Source: an uncultured Alistipes sp. (GTDB taxonomy: Bacteria > Bacteroidota > Bacteroidia > Bacteroidales > Rikenellaceae). From it: a stretch of DNA of 43,731 nucleotides. The notes below the pieces were generated by a model. That model ran no database searches. It was not told the origin of the DNA and was given only the letters and a program-made list of their open reading frames with translations. Position 1 is the first letter of the stretch; each line of letters begins with the position of its first letter. The stretch covers positions 1 through 43,731 of the forward strand of contig CAJTLJ010000018.1 in the NCBI GenBank assembly GCA_910577475.1. Reading direction: 5' to 3'. A program made the position numbers and the translations under genes. Of this stretch, positions 32,379 to 40,514 are shown in pieces.

Positions 32379-33716
32379 ATGAAAATGACGAAACTTTTTG
32401 CCTGGGCGGCCGTTTTCGCCCTGGCGTCGGGAGCCGCAGCGTGCTCCGGCGACGATCCCGAACCCATGCCTGTTCCCATGCCGGAACCCGAGCCCTCCCT
32501 CGAAGAGGGGCTGCACTGCGACGGACAGCCCGTCGAGATCAACTCGGTCTTCATGTACGAATATATCTCGGGCGGCGTCTCCCGCAACATCGTGGCCCTC
32601 TCGCCGGAGAAGGACGCACCTTCGGGCGACTACCTCTTCTCCAACCAGCGGCCGGGTTTCTATGCGGTTCTGAACCGGGATCTGCCCGCGACCTTCGACC
32701 TGAAGAGCGAGGACGGATATGCCCTCCTCTCGCTGCTCGCCGGCACGGCGTTCGCCGACCGTGAGATCTCTTCGGAGGATCGCGGAGCCCTTCGCAGCGG
32801 CAACTGCACCTTCGAGGTCATCGACGGCGAGGGGCGGTTCACGCTGGATATGACCCTCAACGACGGCCACCGCCTGACCGCCAAGTTCTCGGCTCCCTAT
32901 CAAGAGGTGGACAAGAAGAACCAGCTGGTGATCGGCAGCACGAGCCGTCCCATCCAGACCGCCTTCCTGGCCGAGATCGAAGAGGGTCTCTACGGCTACT
33001 ACTTCACCGCTCAGGTGATCGATCCCGATCCCGAGAACATCGTGAATTGCAGCCAGTGGGCCTGCCTGCTGGTGCCTGCCGAGGCGCTGGACGGCAAGAG
33101 CTACGACCTGCAGGCCGAGGGTTCTCCCTACCTGGCCTTCATGGCGGGCGATCTGATCGACCGGGAAAGTACGACCTTCTACACCGTGGAGGCGCAGCCC
33201 GGCGGCGAGTGCCGCGGCAGCTTCTCCATCGCCGCCGGCGAAGCGGGCTACGACGTATCGGTGAACTGCACCGACGGCAATGGGGTCGTGACTACGCTGA
33301 CCTATCGGGGCGAGATCGCCATCTACACCGAGCCTGAAAAGAAGAACGAGTTCCTGATCGACGGCGAGCTGAACTGGGAGGTTCAGTCGGCCGTGGTCGA
33401 CCTGCGCGAAACGGTCTGCTCGATCTACCTCTCCTCCCAGCGCGGCATCGCAACCGTGGAGGACATGCTCGACGACAGCGACCGGCTGACGCTGACCCTG
33501 CCCGCGTCGATGCTGGGCGAGAACGGCGCCGGCTTCTCGACGAGCGACGACGTGAGCATCACCTACGGCGGCCGGATGCTCGACTACCTCTCCGGCGCGG
33601 TGGGCCGCATCGACTATGCCGTCATCGACGGCGACCGCCTCTCCCTGAAGTTCTTCACCCTGGACCCCGCCAACTGGTCGGGAACCTACGAGGGGGCCGC
33701 TCATATCATCCGTTAA
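32379..33716 (+). CDS. Hypothetical lipoprotein with three repeated domains
   Basis: 445-aa predicted lipoprotein. The signal peptide ends at ASGAAAC (C22) and is followed by an acidic Pro-rich linker (PEPMPVPMPEPEP). Three repeats of about 125-140 residues follow, starting near 46, 181 and 322. Each opens with a short G-containing strand then I/V-x-S/T-A/V (VEINSVFMYEY, PIQTAFLAEI, EVQSAVVDL), and each closes with a D/N-G-x-x-L-T/S strand (GHRLTAKF, VVTTLTYRGEI, RLSLKFF). The protein at 33729-34241 has one such unit. No family recognised; probably envelope-exposed. Cotranscribed with its neighbours. Confidence 0.82.
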   Translation: MKMTKLFAWAAVFALASGAAACSGDDPEPMPVPMPEPEPSLEEGLHCDGQPVEINSVFMYEYISGGVSRNIVALSPEKDAPSGDYLFSNQRPGFYAVLNRDLPATFDLKSEDGYALLSLLAGTAFADREISSEDRGALRSGNCTFEVIDGEGRFTLDMTLNDGHRLTAKFSAPYQEVDKKNQLVIGSTSRPIQTAFLAEIEEGLYGYYFTAQVIDPDPENIVNCSQWACLLVPAEALDGKSYDLQAEGSPYLAFMAGDLIDRESTTFYTVEAQPGGECRGSFSIAAGEAGYDVSVNCTDGNGVVTTLTYRGEIAIYTEPEKKNEFLIDGELNWEVQSAVVDLRETVCSIYLSSQRGIATVEDMLDDSDRLTLTLPASMLGENGAGFSTSDDVSITYGGRMLDYLSGAVGRIDYAVIDGDRLSLKFFTLDPANWSGTYEGAAHIIR

Positions 33717-33728
33717 AGACAGCAAGCC

Positions 33729-34241
33729 ATGAAACGATTCGCATTCCGACTCTTTACGGCGCTCTGCCTGCTCGCGGCGCTCACCTCGTGCAACGAAACG
33801 ACCGAAGAGTACGTCTATATCCACGAGCCGGCGCCCGAACCGGCCCACCCCCTGCTCGGGACCTATACGTTCGGGGCGGAGGAGTATCCGATCTACCATG
33901 CGAGCTGCGCGGTCGACGATACCTACTGCACATTCCGTTTTTCGCCTGTCAAGGAGGATCCGATGACAACCAGCATCCTCTTCCAGCTGGTCAAGGTCTA
34001 CCTGGGCGAGACACAGAGCATTGAAAACCTCTACCACAACGACGACTACCGTCTCGTCTATGAGGATCCCGCCCACTACTACTCCTATTACCGGGCCCTT
34101 CAAGGAGGCATCGTACTGGTCGAGCCCCACCCTACCAAAGGCGAGAACTACTTCGTCGTCCGGCTCGACGTCCGGCTGGCTGACGGCACGCCCCTCAAGC
34201 TGGAGTACGAAGGCGACCTGCCGCTCATGACGGCAAAGTAG
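33729..34241 (+). CDS. Hypothetical lipoprotein, single-domain relative of its neighbour
   Basis: 170-aa predicted lipoprotein: the signal peptide ends at LAALTSC (C21), followed by a Pro/Glu linker (HEPAPEPAHP). One domain (about 43-165) starts LLGTYTFGAEEYPIYHASCAV and ends VRLADGTPLKLEYEGDL, the same pattern as each repeat of the 445-aa protein. Last gene of the three-gene run, before a perfect 18-bp terminator. Function unknown. Confidence 0.8.
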   Translation: MKRFAFRLFTALCLLAALTSCNETTEEYVYIHEPAPEPAHPLLGTYTFGAEEYPIYHASCAVDDTYCTFRFSPVKEDPMTTSILFQLVKVYLGETQSIENLYHNDDYRLVYEDPAHYYSYYRALQGGIVLVEPHPTKGENYFVVRLDVRLADGTPLKLEYEGDLPLMTAK

Positions 34242-34255
34242 CCGCCGCACCATCG

Positions 34256-34295
34256 AAAAGGAGGCTGTCTAACAAAGGTTAGACAGCCTCCTTTT
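34256..34295. terminator. Bidirectional terminator between lipoproteins and sigma factor
   Basis: Perfect 18-bp stem (AAAAGGAGGCTGTCTAAC / GTTAGACAGCCTCCTTTT), loop of 4, with T tracts on both strands. It separates the convergent lipoprotein operon (+) and the sigma factor (-). Confidence 0.9.
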
Positions 34296-34308
34296 TTATA
34301 TTCCCGCA

Positions 34309-34884
34309 TCACCTGTTTTCGCCTTCGGTAATGAGCCGGCACATCTGCTCGCGCAGGCGGTGGATGCCCGTTTTGACCGTACCCAAAGGGAGGTTCAACT
34401 TGACGGCGATCTCCTCGTAGGAGCACTCCTCGTAGAACCGCAGCTCGAACAGCCGGCGGTAGCGCGGCGTGAGCAGCGAGAGGTAGTGTTCGATCTGGGT
34501 GCGCTGCTGGAGGTTGATGACGCTCTCTTCGGGAGTGGGGGCCGACGAGACGGGGGCGAAGAAGCGGTCGTCGAGCGGCATATCCTCCTGACGTCGCCGC
34601 ACGTAGTCGATGAAGGTGTTGCGGGCGATGGTGTAGAGCCACTGTCCGAAGGTGTAGCGGGGCGAGTAGCGGTGCAGGTTGACGTAGACCTTGATGAAGG
34701 TCTCCTGCAACAAGTCGTCGGCATCGGCCGGTGAAGAGGAACTCGCGCCCAGCCGTTGCAGGAAGAGCCGCGAGATGGCATCGCGATAGCGGTTGAAGAG
34801 GTATTCGAAAGCGCAGTCGTCGCCCTCCAGCACCCGGCTCACGAGGGTCTGGTCGTCCGCGACGATATAGTCGGCTATCTCCAT
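34309..34884 (-). CDS. ECF-type RNA polymerase sigma factor
   Basis: 191-aa extracytoplasmic-function sigma factor. Region 2 spans about 22-95 (YLFNRYRDAISRLF, DADDLLQETFIKVYVNL, FGQWLYTIARNTFIDYVRRR). Region 4 spans about 128-185 (LLTPRYRRLFELRF, YEEIAVKLNLPLGTVKTGIHRLREQM). It redirects RNA polymerase to a specific promoter set. Its ATG overlaps the last 10 bases of the upstream glycosyltransferase gene, so the two are translationally linked. No anti-sigma factor or SusC/D pair lies next to it, so the control signal is not evident. Confidence 0.93.
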   Translation of the reverse strand: MEIADYIVADDQTLVSRVLEGDDCAFEYLFNRYRDAISRLFLQRLGASSSSPADADDLLQETFIKVYVNLHRYSPRYTFGQWLYTIARNTFIDYVRRRQEDMPLDDRFFAPVSSAPTPEESVINLQQRTQIEHYLSLLTPRYRRLFELRFYEECSYEEIAVKLNLPLGTVKTGIHRLREQMCRLITEGENR

Positions 34885-36044
34885 ACGCGGGGATCCTTAC
34901 GCTGCAAAAGCAGTTTGATCCACAACGCCTGCAACGGACTCCAGAGGTCGTAGAGGAAATAGCGGCGCCAGAGATCGGTCTCGCCCAGCCGCTGTCCCAG
35001 ACGGCGCACCTCGAAAGCGACCAGCGCATAGCGCAACAGCAGCAGCAGACCGGCGGCGACCTTGAACTCGACCGGCAGGAAAATCAGAGCGCAGAGCACG
35101 GCGAGGAAGAAGATCACGCGGCTGCCCATCTCCCAGTTCAGGTAGGAGATTGCGCGGGAGGGGTAGAAGCGCCTCGTGGCGCCGTAGTAACGCTCCTGGT
35201 CGATCCACCAGCCCATACCGCCCCAAATCCGCTCGCGCAGGGTGGCGCGCGGCGAGAGGACGACCGAAGTATTGTGAGGGGTCATGATGCGCTGGAGGAA
35301 AAGATCGTCCTCGCCGACATTCATGTTCAGGAACCCGAAGCCGTTGCTGGTCCCGAAATAGAGCTTCTTGGTGAACCCCGTCGCATGCCGGATGCCGCGG
35401 TAGGGGTGTCCCTTTACGACCGCCGCCAGCCAGTCGGCCGACGACATCATGCGCGAGGTGCGGATCAGGTAACCCGTCAGCCCGCCGGGGCTCTCCTCGT
35501 CGTCGGCCATGCCGCAGTAGCCCAGCACCACCTCGCTGCGGGTGAATCCCCGGGACATGAGCGACAGCCAGCGGTCGGAGGTGGGAGCCGCGTCGGTGGT
35601 CGAGAGGACCACATGTTCGTAGTGGGCCGACTTGATGCCCACGTTCAGGGCCATCTTCGGCGATATGGGGAAGCGGGGGTTGAGCTCGATCTTGGTGACG
35701 ACGACCTGCGGGAAGCTCTGGCGGATGCGTTGCAGATCCTCGAAGAAATCGCCGTCCGAACCGACGTAGACGATCACCACTTCGAAGGTGGCGTGCTCCT
35801 GGGCCAGCAGCAGCGGGAGCCGTTTTTCGATGAAGTCGTAGTCTTCGGCGAACATGGCGATCACCACCGACAGCGGAGGCTCCTTCTCCAGACGGGGACG
35901 CAGGCGGCTGCTCTTGTATCCCGGCACGGCTCCGTAGTTCAGCACGTAATAATACACCTGTACTCCCAGCATGACGAGCAGCACGCCGCACAGCGCAACG
36001 CCTTCCCAGCCGTAGTGGAGCAGTACAGAATCGAAGAGTGACAT
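34875..36044 (-). CDS. Membrane glycosyltransferase, family 2-like
   Basis: 389-aa GT-A glycosyltransferase with one N-terminal membrane segment (about 13-33, VALCGVLLVMLGVQVYYYV) and two near the C-terminus (about 300-345). The catalytic part begins LSVVIAMFAEDYDFIEKRLP, with VVIVYVGSDGDF and a STTDAAP segment where the DxD-type metal motif is expected (only one clear acid visible). Later come GTSNGFGFLNMNVGEDDLFLQR, containing the acceptor-side E-D-D, and GGMGWWIDQERYYG. It probably builds a cell-surface or lipid-linked glycan. The start at 36044 was chosen because a well-formed promoter lies just upstream. Heads a two-gene operon with the ECF sigma factor. Confidence 0.85.
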   Translation of the reverse strand: MSLFDSVLLHYGWEGVALCGVLLVMLGVQVYYYVLNYGAVPGYKSSRLRPRLEKEPPLSVVIAMFAEDYDFIEKRLPLLLAQEHATFEVVIVYVGSDGDFFEDLQRIRQSFPQVVVTKIELNPRFPISPKMALNVGIKSAHYEHVVLSTTDAAPTSDRWLSLMSRGFTRSEVVLGYCGMADDEESPGGLTGYLIRTSRMMSSADWLAAVVKGHPYRGIRHATGFTKKLYFGTSNGFGFLNMNVGEDDLFLQRIMTPHNTSVVLSPRATLRERIWGGMGWWIDQERYYGATRRFYPSRAISYLNWEMGSRVIFFLAVLCALIFLPVEFKVAAGLLLLLRYALVAFEVRRLGQRLGETDLWRRYFLYDLWSPLQALWIKLLLQRKDPRVWR

Positions 36045-36068
36045 GACGTAATCCGGTTTAGACGACGA

Positions 36069-36099
36069 CAAAGGTAATAAATATTGGCAATCGGACAAA
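36069..36099 (-). promoter_or_regulatory. Promoter of the glycosyltransferase-sigma operon
   Basis: On the minus strand TTTG (36096-36099) and TACCTTTG (36069-36076) are separated by 19 bases, the canonical arrangement, 24 bases before the ATG. Confidence 0.75.
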
Positions 36100-36171
36100 T
36101 CCCTCCGTTCGATTTTTACGCGAAAATCCCGCGGTCGGAGACGAAGGCATTGCCCTTTGCCGTTAAATTAC

Positions 36172-36179
36172 TATCTTTG
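36172..36179 (+). promoter_or_regulatory. -7 promoter box for the tgt operon
   Basis: TATCTTTG lies only 9 bases before the tgt ATG, so the transcript would start at or very near the start codon (near-leaderless mRNA). Confidence 0.6.
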
Positions 36180-36188
36180 CGTCATTAT

Positions 36189-37322
36189 ATGAACGAATTC
36201 AGACTGCAAGGCAAAGACCCCGCCACGAAGGCGCGGGCCGGAGAGATCACCACCGCTCACGGTGTGATCCGAACCCCCATATTCATGCCCGTAGGCACGG
36301 CTGCCGCCATGAAGGGCATCTTCCATCGCGACGTGAAGGAGGAGGCACGGGCGCAGATCATCCTGGCGAATACCTACCACCTCTACCTGCGTCCCGGCAT
36401 GGAGATCCTCGAACGGGCGGGCGGCGTCCACCGCTTCTCCACCTGGGAGGGACCCATGCTCACCGACAGCGGCGGCTTCCAGGTCTTTTCCCTGGCCGCC
36501 TGCCGCAAGCTCAAGGAGGAGGGGTGCCATTTCCGGTCGCATATCGACGGCTCGAAGCACCTCTTCACCCCCGAGAGCGTGATCGACACGGAGCGGACCA
36601 TCGGCGCCGACATCATGATGGCATTCGACGAGTGCCCCCCCGGCGACGCCCCGCGCGAGTATGCGGCCAAATCGCTGGCACTCACCGAACGGTGGCTCGA
36701 CCGCTGCTTCGACCGCTACCGGCAGACCGCCCCCAAATACGGCCACTACCAGTCGCTGTTCCCCATCGTGCAGGGGTGCACCTATCCCGACCTGCGGGCC
36801 CGTGCCGCCGAGAACGTGCTGCAATACGACGCCGACGGATATGCCATCGGCGGTCTGGCCGTGGGCGAGCCGACGGAGGTGATGTACGAGATGATCGAGG
36901 TGGTGAACGCCATCCTGCCCGAAGACCGTCCCCGCTACCTGATGGGCGTGGGCACCCCGGCCAACATTCTGGAGGGAATCGAGCGCGGCGTGGACATGTT
37001 CGACTGCGTGATGCCCACCCGCAACGGCCGCAACGGCCAGCTCTTCACCTGGGAGGGGACCATCAACATCCGCAACAAGAAGTGGGAGAACGACTTCTCG
37101 CCCATCGACCCCGAAGGCACGGCCTTTGTCGACACCCTCTACTCGAAGGCCTACCTGCACCACCTGACCGTGTGCCAGGAGATGCTGGCGGCCCAGATCG
37201 CCTCGCTGCACAATATCGCCTTCTACCTGCGTCTGGTGGGCGAAGCGCGCCGCCGCATTCTGGCAGGCGACTTCAAGGTGTGGAAAGACCGGGCGGTCGC
37301 GAAGCTGAGCCGACGCCTCTAA
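36189..37322 (+). CDS. tgt: tRNA-guanine transglycosylase, apparently lacking the zinc cysteines
   Basis: 377-aa enzyme that exchanges guanine-34 of certain tRNAs for the queuosine precursor preQ1. Visible: GTAAAMKGI, LANTYHLYLRPG, DSGGFQVFSL, AFDECPPGD, GGLAVGEP and nucleophile D272 in FDCVMPTRNGRNGQ. The usual C-terminal zinc motif CxCxxC is replaced by GTAFVDT (310-316), although the later histidine (LHNIAFY) is kept. The start at 36189 opens into MNEFRLQGKD and follows a promoter box. First of a six-gene operon; lptF/G-type follows after 15 bases. Partner to queD in this window. Confidence 0.93.
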   Translation: MNEFRLQGKDPATKARAGEITTAHGVIRTPIFMPVGTAAAMKGIFHRDVKEEARAQIILANTYHLYLRPGMEILERAGGVHRFSTWEGPMLTDSGGFQVFSLAACRKLKEEGCHFRSHIDGSKHLFTPESVIDTERTIGADIMMAFDECPPGDAPREYAAKSLALTERWLDRCFDRYRQTAPKYGHYQSLFPIVQGCTYPDLRARAAENVLQYDADGYAIGGLAVGEPTEVMYEMIEVVNAILPEDRPRYLMGVGTPANILEGIERGVDMFDCVMPTRNGRNGQLFTWEGTINIRNKKWENDFSPIDPEGTAFVDTLYSKAYLHHLTVCQEMLAAQIASLHNIAFYLRLVGEARRRILAGDFKVWKDRAVAKLSRRL

Positions 37323-37337
37323 AACAAGAGCAAGCGC

Positions 37338-38459
37338 ATGGAAAACTCTCCGAAATTCAGGATCGGCTGGCCGGGCTTCAAGACGCTCGACCGCTACATC
37401 CTCCGCAAGTTCCTCGGCACCTACTTCTTCGCCATCGCCATGATTATCGTGGTGGTGGTGGTGTTCGACTACGTGGAGAAGGTGGACGACTTCACGGAGC
37501 TCAAGGCGCCGCTCAAGGCGGTGATATTCGACTACTACCTGAACTTCATCCCCTTCTTCATCAATCAGTTCAGCAACCTGTTCACCTTCATCGCCTGCAT
37601 CTTCTTCACCTCGAAGCTCGCCTATCAGACCGAGATCACGGCCATGCTCTCGGGCGGCATGAGCTTCAAACGGCTGATGTGGCCCTACTTTCTGGGGGCG
37701 ATGGCGATCACGCTGCTGTCGCTGGGGCTGAGCCTCTGGCTGATCCCCTACTCGCAGCGCACGCTGGTCGACTTCGAGAGCCGCTACCGCAAGAACCGGC
37801 AGAATTTCCAGTTCGACCGCAACATCTACCGGCAGATCGAGCCCGGCACGTTCGCCTACGTCCGCGACTTCACCAAGAACGGCTATCAGGCGCGCTATTT
37901 CGCGCTGGAGCACTACGAGAAGGGCGCCATCGTGTCGAGCGTCGAGGCGGCCGACGTGAAGTTCAACCCCGAAACCCACCGCTGGACGGCGCCGCGCTAC
38001 GTGCGCCGCATGCGCGACTCGCTGGGTGAGGAGAGTTTCTCGCAGCACCGCAATCTGGACACGCTCATCAATCTCGACATCAACGAACTGGGCCGCGTGT
38101 CGGACCTCATAAAGACCATGACTATCGGCGAGCTGAACGAGTTCCTGGCCCAGCAGCGCGAGAAGGGATCCGACTCGATCAACATCATCGAGGTGGAGCG
38201 GCAGGCCCGCTTCGCCTACCCGCTCGCCACCTTTATCCTGACACTGATCGGCGTGTCGCTCTCGTCGCGCAAGGTGCGCGGCGGAACGGGGCTCCACATC
38301 GGAATCGGCACGGCCCTCTGTTTCTCCTACATCCTCTTCAACCGCTTCTTCTCGGAGTTCGCCAAAGGAGGTACGATGCCGCCGCAGATCGCCGTCTGGA
38401 TTCCCAACGCGATCTTCCTCTTCATCGCCGTTTACCTCTATCGCAAAGCACCCAAATGA
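37338..38459 (+). CDS. LptF/LptG family lipopolysaccharide export permease
   Basis: 373-aa inner-membrane permease of the YjgP/YjgQ (LptF/LptG) family, the transmembrane part of the ABC transporter that extracts lipopolysaccharide for export. N-terminal LDRYILRKFLGTYFFAIAMI, then several hydrophobic segments; the coupling-type region TEITAMLSGGMSFKRLMWP is typical. A soluble beta-jellyroll middle (about 150-260) and three further membrane segments at the end (YPLATFILTLIGVSLSSRKVRGG, HIGIGTALCFSYILFNRFF, WIPNAIFLFIAVYLY) follow. F versus G cannot be decided. Its TGA overlaps the mqnE ATG (ATGA). Confidence 0.92.
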   Translation: MENSPKFRIGWPGFKTLDRYILRKFLGTYFFAIAMIIVVVVVFDYVEKVDDFTELKAPLKAVIFDYYLNFIPFFINQFSNLFTFIACIFFTSKLAYQTEITAMLSGGMSFKRLMWPYFLGAMAITLLSLGLSLWLIPYSQRTLVDFESRYRKNRQNFQFDRNIYRQIEPGTFAYVRDFTKNGYQARYFALEHYEKGAIVSSVEAADVKFNPETHRWTAPRYVRRMRDSLGEESFSQHRNLDTLINLDINELGRVSDLIKTMTIGELNEFLAQQREKGSDSINIIEVERQARFAYPLATFILTLIGVSLSSRKVRGGTGLHIGIGTALCFSYILFNRFFSEFAKGGTMPPQIAVWIPNAIFLFIAVYLYRKAPK

Positions 38460-39550
38460 TGAAAGACCGTCTGGAACATATCGCGGACAAGGTCCGCGCG
38501 GGAGCGCGCATTGCGCCCGACGAAGCGCTCCGGCTGGCGGAGGAGGCTCCGCTGTGGCTCCTCTCCGAGCTAGCGACGGGCGTCCGCCGCCGGCTGAACG
38601 GCGACAAGCTCTACTACAACCGCAACATCCATATCGAGCCCACGAACCTCTGCCTGTTCAACTGCCGCTTCTGCTCCTACCGCCGGCCGAAGGGTAGCCC
38701 CGAGGCTTGGGACTACACGATGGAGGAGATCGAGGAGCTGGCCCGCAGGCAGCGAGGGCGCGGCATCACCGAGGTGCATATCGTCGGCGGCGTCCACCCC
38801 GACCACGATCTGGAGTACTATTGCGGGCTGATCCGCCGCGTGCGGTCCATCCTGCCGGAGGCCGCCGTGAAGGCCTTCACGGCCATCGAGCTGAGCTACA
38901 TGATCCGCAAGGCGGGGCTGACGGTGCGCGAAGGGCTGCAGCGGCTGATCGACGCCGGCATGCAGGCCATCCCGGGGGGCGGAGCCGAGATCTTCGACGA
39001 GGAGCTGCGCACCCGCATCTGCCCCGACAAGGGGTCGACGGCCGAGTGGTTCGAGGTGCACCGCACGGCTCACGAGCTGGGGCTGCACACCAATGCCACC
39101 ATCCTCTACGGCCATATCGAGACATGGCGACACCGCATCGACCACCTCGACCGCCTGCGCACGTTGCAGGACCGGACCCGCGGCTTCGACGCCTTCGTTC
39201 CGCTCAAATACCGCAACTACGGCAATTCGATGTCCGAGATCGGCGAAGTGTCGGTAATCGAGGACCTGAAGATGCTGGCGCTGTGCCGCATCTACCTCGA
39301 CAACGTGCCGCACCTGAAGGCCTACTGGGTGATGTACGGAAAGGCGACCGCCGAGCTGGCACTTCAGTTCGGCGCCGACGACGTGGACGGCACAATCGAC
39401 GACTCCACCAAAATCTACTCCATGGCCGGCGCCGACGACCGGCGGCCCGTCATGACCGTGGCCGAAGTGGAGCGCATGGCCCGAGAGGCCGGGCTGCGTC
39501 CCGTGGAGCGCGACACCTTCTATCAAGAAACAGAAACCTCGAAAAGATGA
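38456..39550 (+). CDS. mqnE: Aminofutalosine synthase MqnE (radical SAM, menaquinone pathway)
   Basis: 364-aa radical SAM enzyme of the futalosine menaquinone route; it joins chorismate-derived precursor with SAM to give aminofutalosine. The iron-sulfur cysteines are C66, C70 and C73 (CLFNCRFC). TEVHIVGGVHPDHDLEYY and IPGGGAEIFDEELRTRICPDK are characteristic, with AYWVMYGKATAELALQFGADDVDGT near the end. The closely related MqnC carries a somewhat different motif set, so MqnE is preferred. It overlaps lptF/G at its start and the PASTA gene at its end, both by ATGA, implying translational coupling. No other mqn gene is in view. Confidence 0.88.
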   Translation: MMKDRLEHIADKVRAGARIAPDEALRLAEEAPLWLLSELATGVRRRLNGDKLYYNRNIHIEPTNLCLFNCRFCSYRRPKGSPEAWDYTMEEIEELARRQRGRGITEVHIVGGVHPDHDLEYYCGLIRRVRSILPEAAVKAFTAIELSYMIRKAGLTVREGLQRLIDAGMQAIPGGGAEIFDEELRTRICPDKGSTAEWFEVHRTAHELGLHTNATILYGHIETWRHRIDHLDRLRTLQDRTRGFDAFVPLKYRNYGNSMSEIGEVSVIEDLKMLALCRIYLDNVPHLKAYWVMYGKATAELALQFGADDVDGTIDDSTKIYSMAGADDRRPVMTVAEVERMAREAGLRPVERDTFYQETETSKR

Positions 39551-40509
39551 ATACCGACTTGAAATACGGGTGGAACCGGCTCCGGAATTGCCGTCCGCTC
39601 TACAATCTGGTGCTGATCGCCCTGATCCTGCTGGCGATGGCGGTGGCGGCCCACCTGCTCATGCAGGTCTCCACGCGCCACGGAGCCCGGCGCACGGTGC
39701 CCGAGCTGGCGGGCATTCCGCTCGACGAGGCCGAACGTTCGGCCCGCCACCGCGACCTGCAGCTGGTGGTGAACGACTCGCTTTACGTACCCGCCTACGA
39801 GGGGGGCATCGTGCTCGATCAGCTCCCCGAAGCGGGGGTCGAGGTAAAGCCGGGCCGCAAGATCTACGTGACGATCAACTCCTTCTCGCAGAAGATGGTC
39901 GACCTGCCCTACGTAGCCGGCCGGTCGTTGCGTCAGGCGAAGAACATGCTCGAAATAGCCGGTCTGGAGATCGACAGACTGGTCTACCGGCCCGACATGG
40001 CGACGAACTACGTGCTGGAGGAGCGCTACAAGGACCAACCGGTCTATCCCCACAGCCGCATGAAGGCCGAGGCCGGTTCGGGCGTGACGCTCTACGTCGG
40101 CGTGGAGGGCGGCTACGGCACCGCGGTCATGCCCCAGGTGGTCGGATCGACCCTGCGCGAGGCGAAGAGCCGGCTGTGGGAGAACGGCCTCAACGTGGGA
40201 CGCATCCTCTTCGACAAGGGGATCAACCTGCTGAATCAGAAGGATGCGCGCGTCTATCGTCAGGAGCCCGCACCAGGACGTTCCCATGCGCTGGGAACGC
40301 CGGTCGACGTCTGGCTCACGCTCGACGACAAGACGGTCTCCGAACAACGCACGGCAGCCGAGCAAGCGACGGCGAAGGCGGCCGCCGAACGGCAGCGGCA
40401 GGAGGCGCAGCTGCGCGACTCGCTGGACCGTGCGGCCGTGCAGAACGTTCTCGACGGCACGGAGACAGCGAGCGAAACGACGGACGAGGATACCGAATTT
40501 TTCGATTGA
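39547..40509 (+). CDS. PASTA-domain membrane protein
   Basis: 320-aa protein with a short cytoplasmic N-terminus, one membrane segment (about 19-40, LYNLVLIALILLAMAVAAHLL) and three PASTA domains outside (about 50-115, 116-190, 195-265). Typical phrases are VPELAGIPLDEAERSA, VDLPYVAGRSLRQAKNMLE and MPQVVGSTLREAKSRLWENGL. PASTA domains bind peptidoglycan or beta-lactams, usually in Ser/Thr kinases and penicillin-binding proteins; here no catalytic domain is attached. The C-terminus is charged coiled-coil (EQRTAAEQATAKAAAERQRQ) and an acidic tail. It begins within the mqnE stop and ends 5 bases before rluD. Confidence 0.9.
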   Translation: MNTDLKYGWNRLRNCRPLYNLVLIALILLAMAVAAHLLMQVSTRHGARRTVPELAGIPLDEAERSARHRDLQLVVNDSLYVPAYEGGIVLDQLPEAGVEVKPGRKIYVTINSFSQKMVDLPYVAGRSLRQAKNMLEIAGLEIDRLVYRPDMATNYVLEERYKDQPVYPHSRMKAEAGSGVTLYVGVEGGYGTAVMPQVVGSTLREAKSRLWENGLNVGRILFDKGINLLNQKDARVYRQEPAPGRSHALGTPVDVWLTLDDKTVSEQRTAAEQATAKAAAERQRQEAQLRDSLDRAAVQNVLDGTETASETTDEDTEFFD

Positions 40510-40514
40510 CAGGG

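Noticed and set aside
31176..34253. 1025-aa minus-strand frame opposite the three lipoproteins
   Set aside because: The plus-strand proteins have signal peptides, lipoboxes and repeats; the antisense frame has none.
36171..38297. 708-aa minus-strand frame opposite tgt and lptF/G
   Set aside because: Antisense shadow of two clear enzyme/transport genes.
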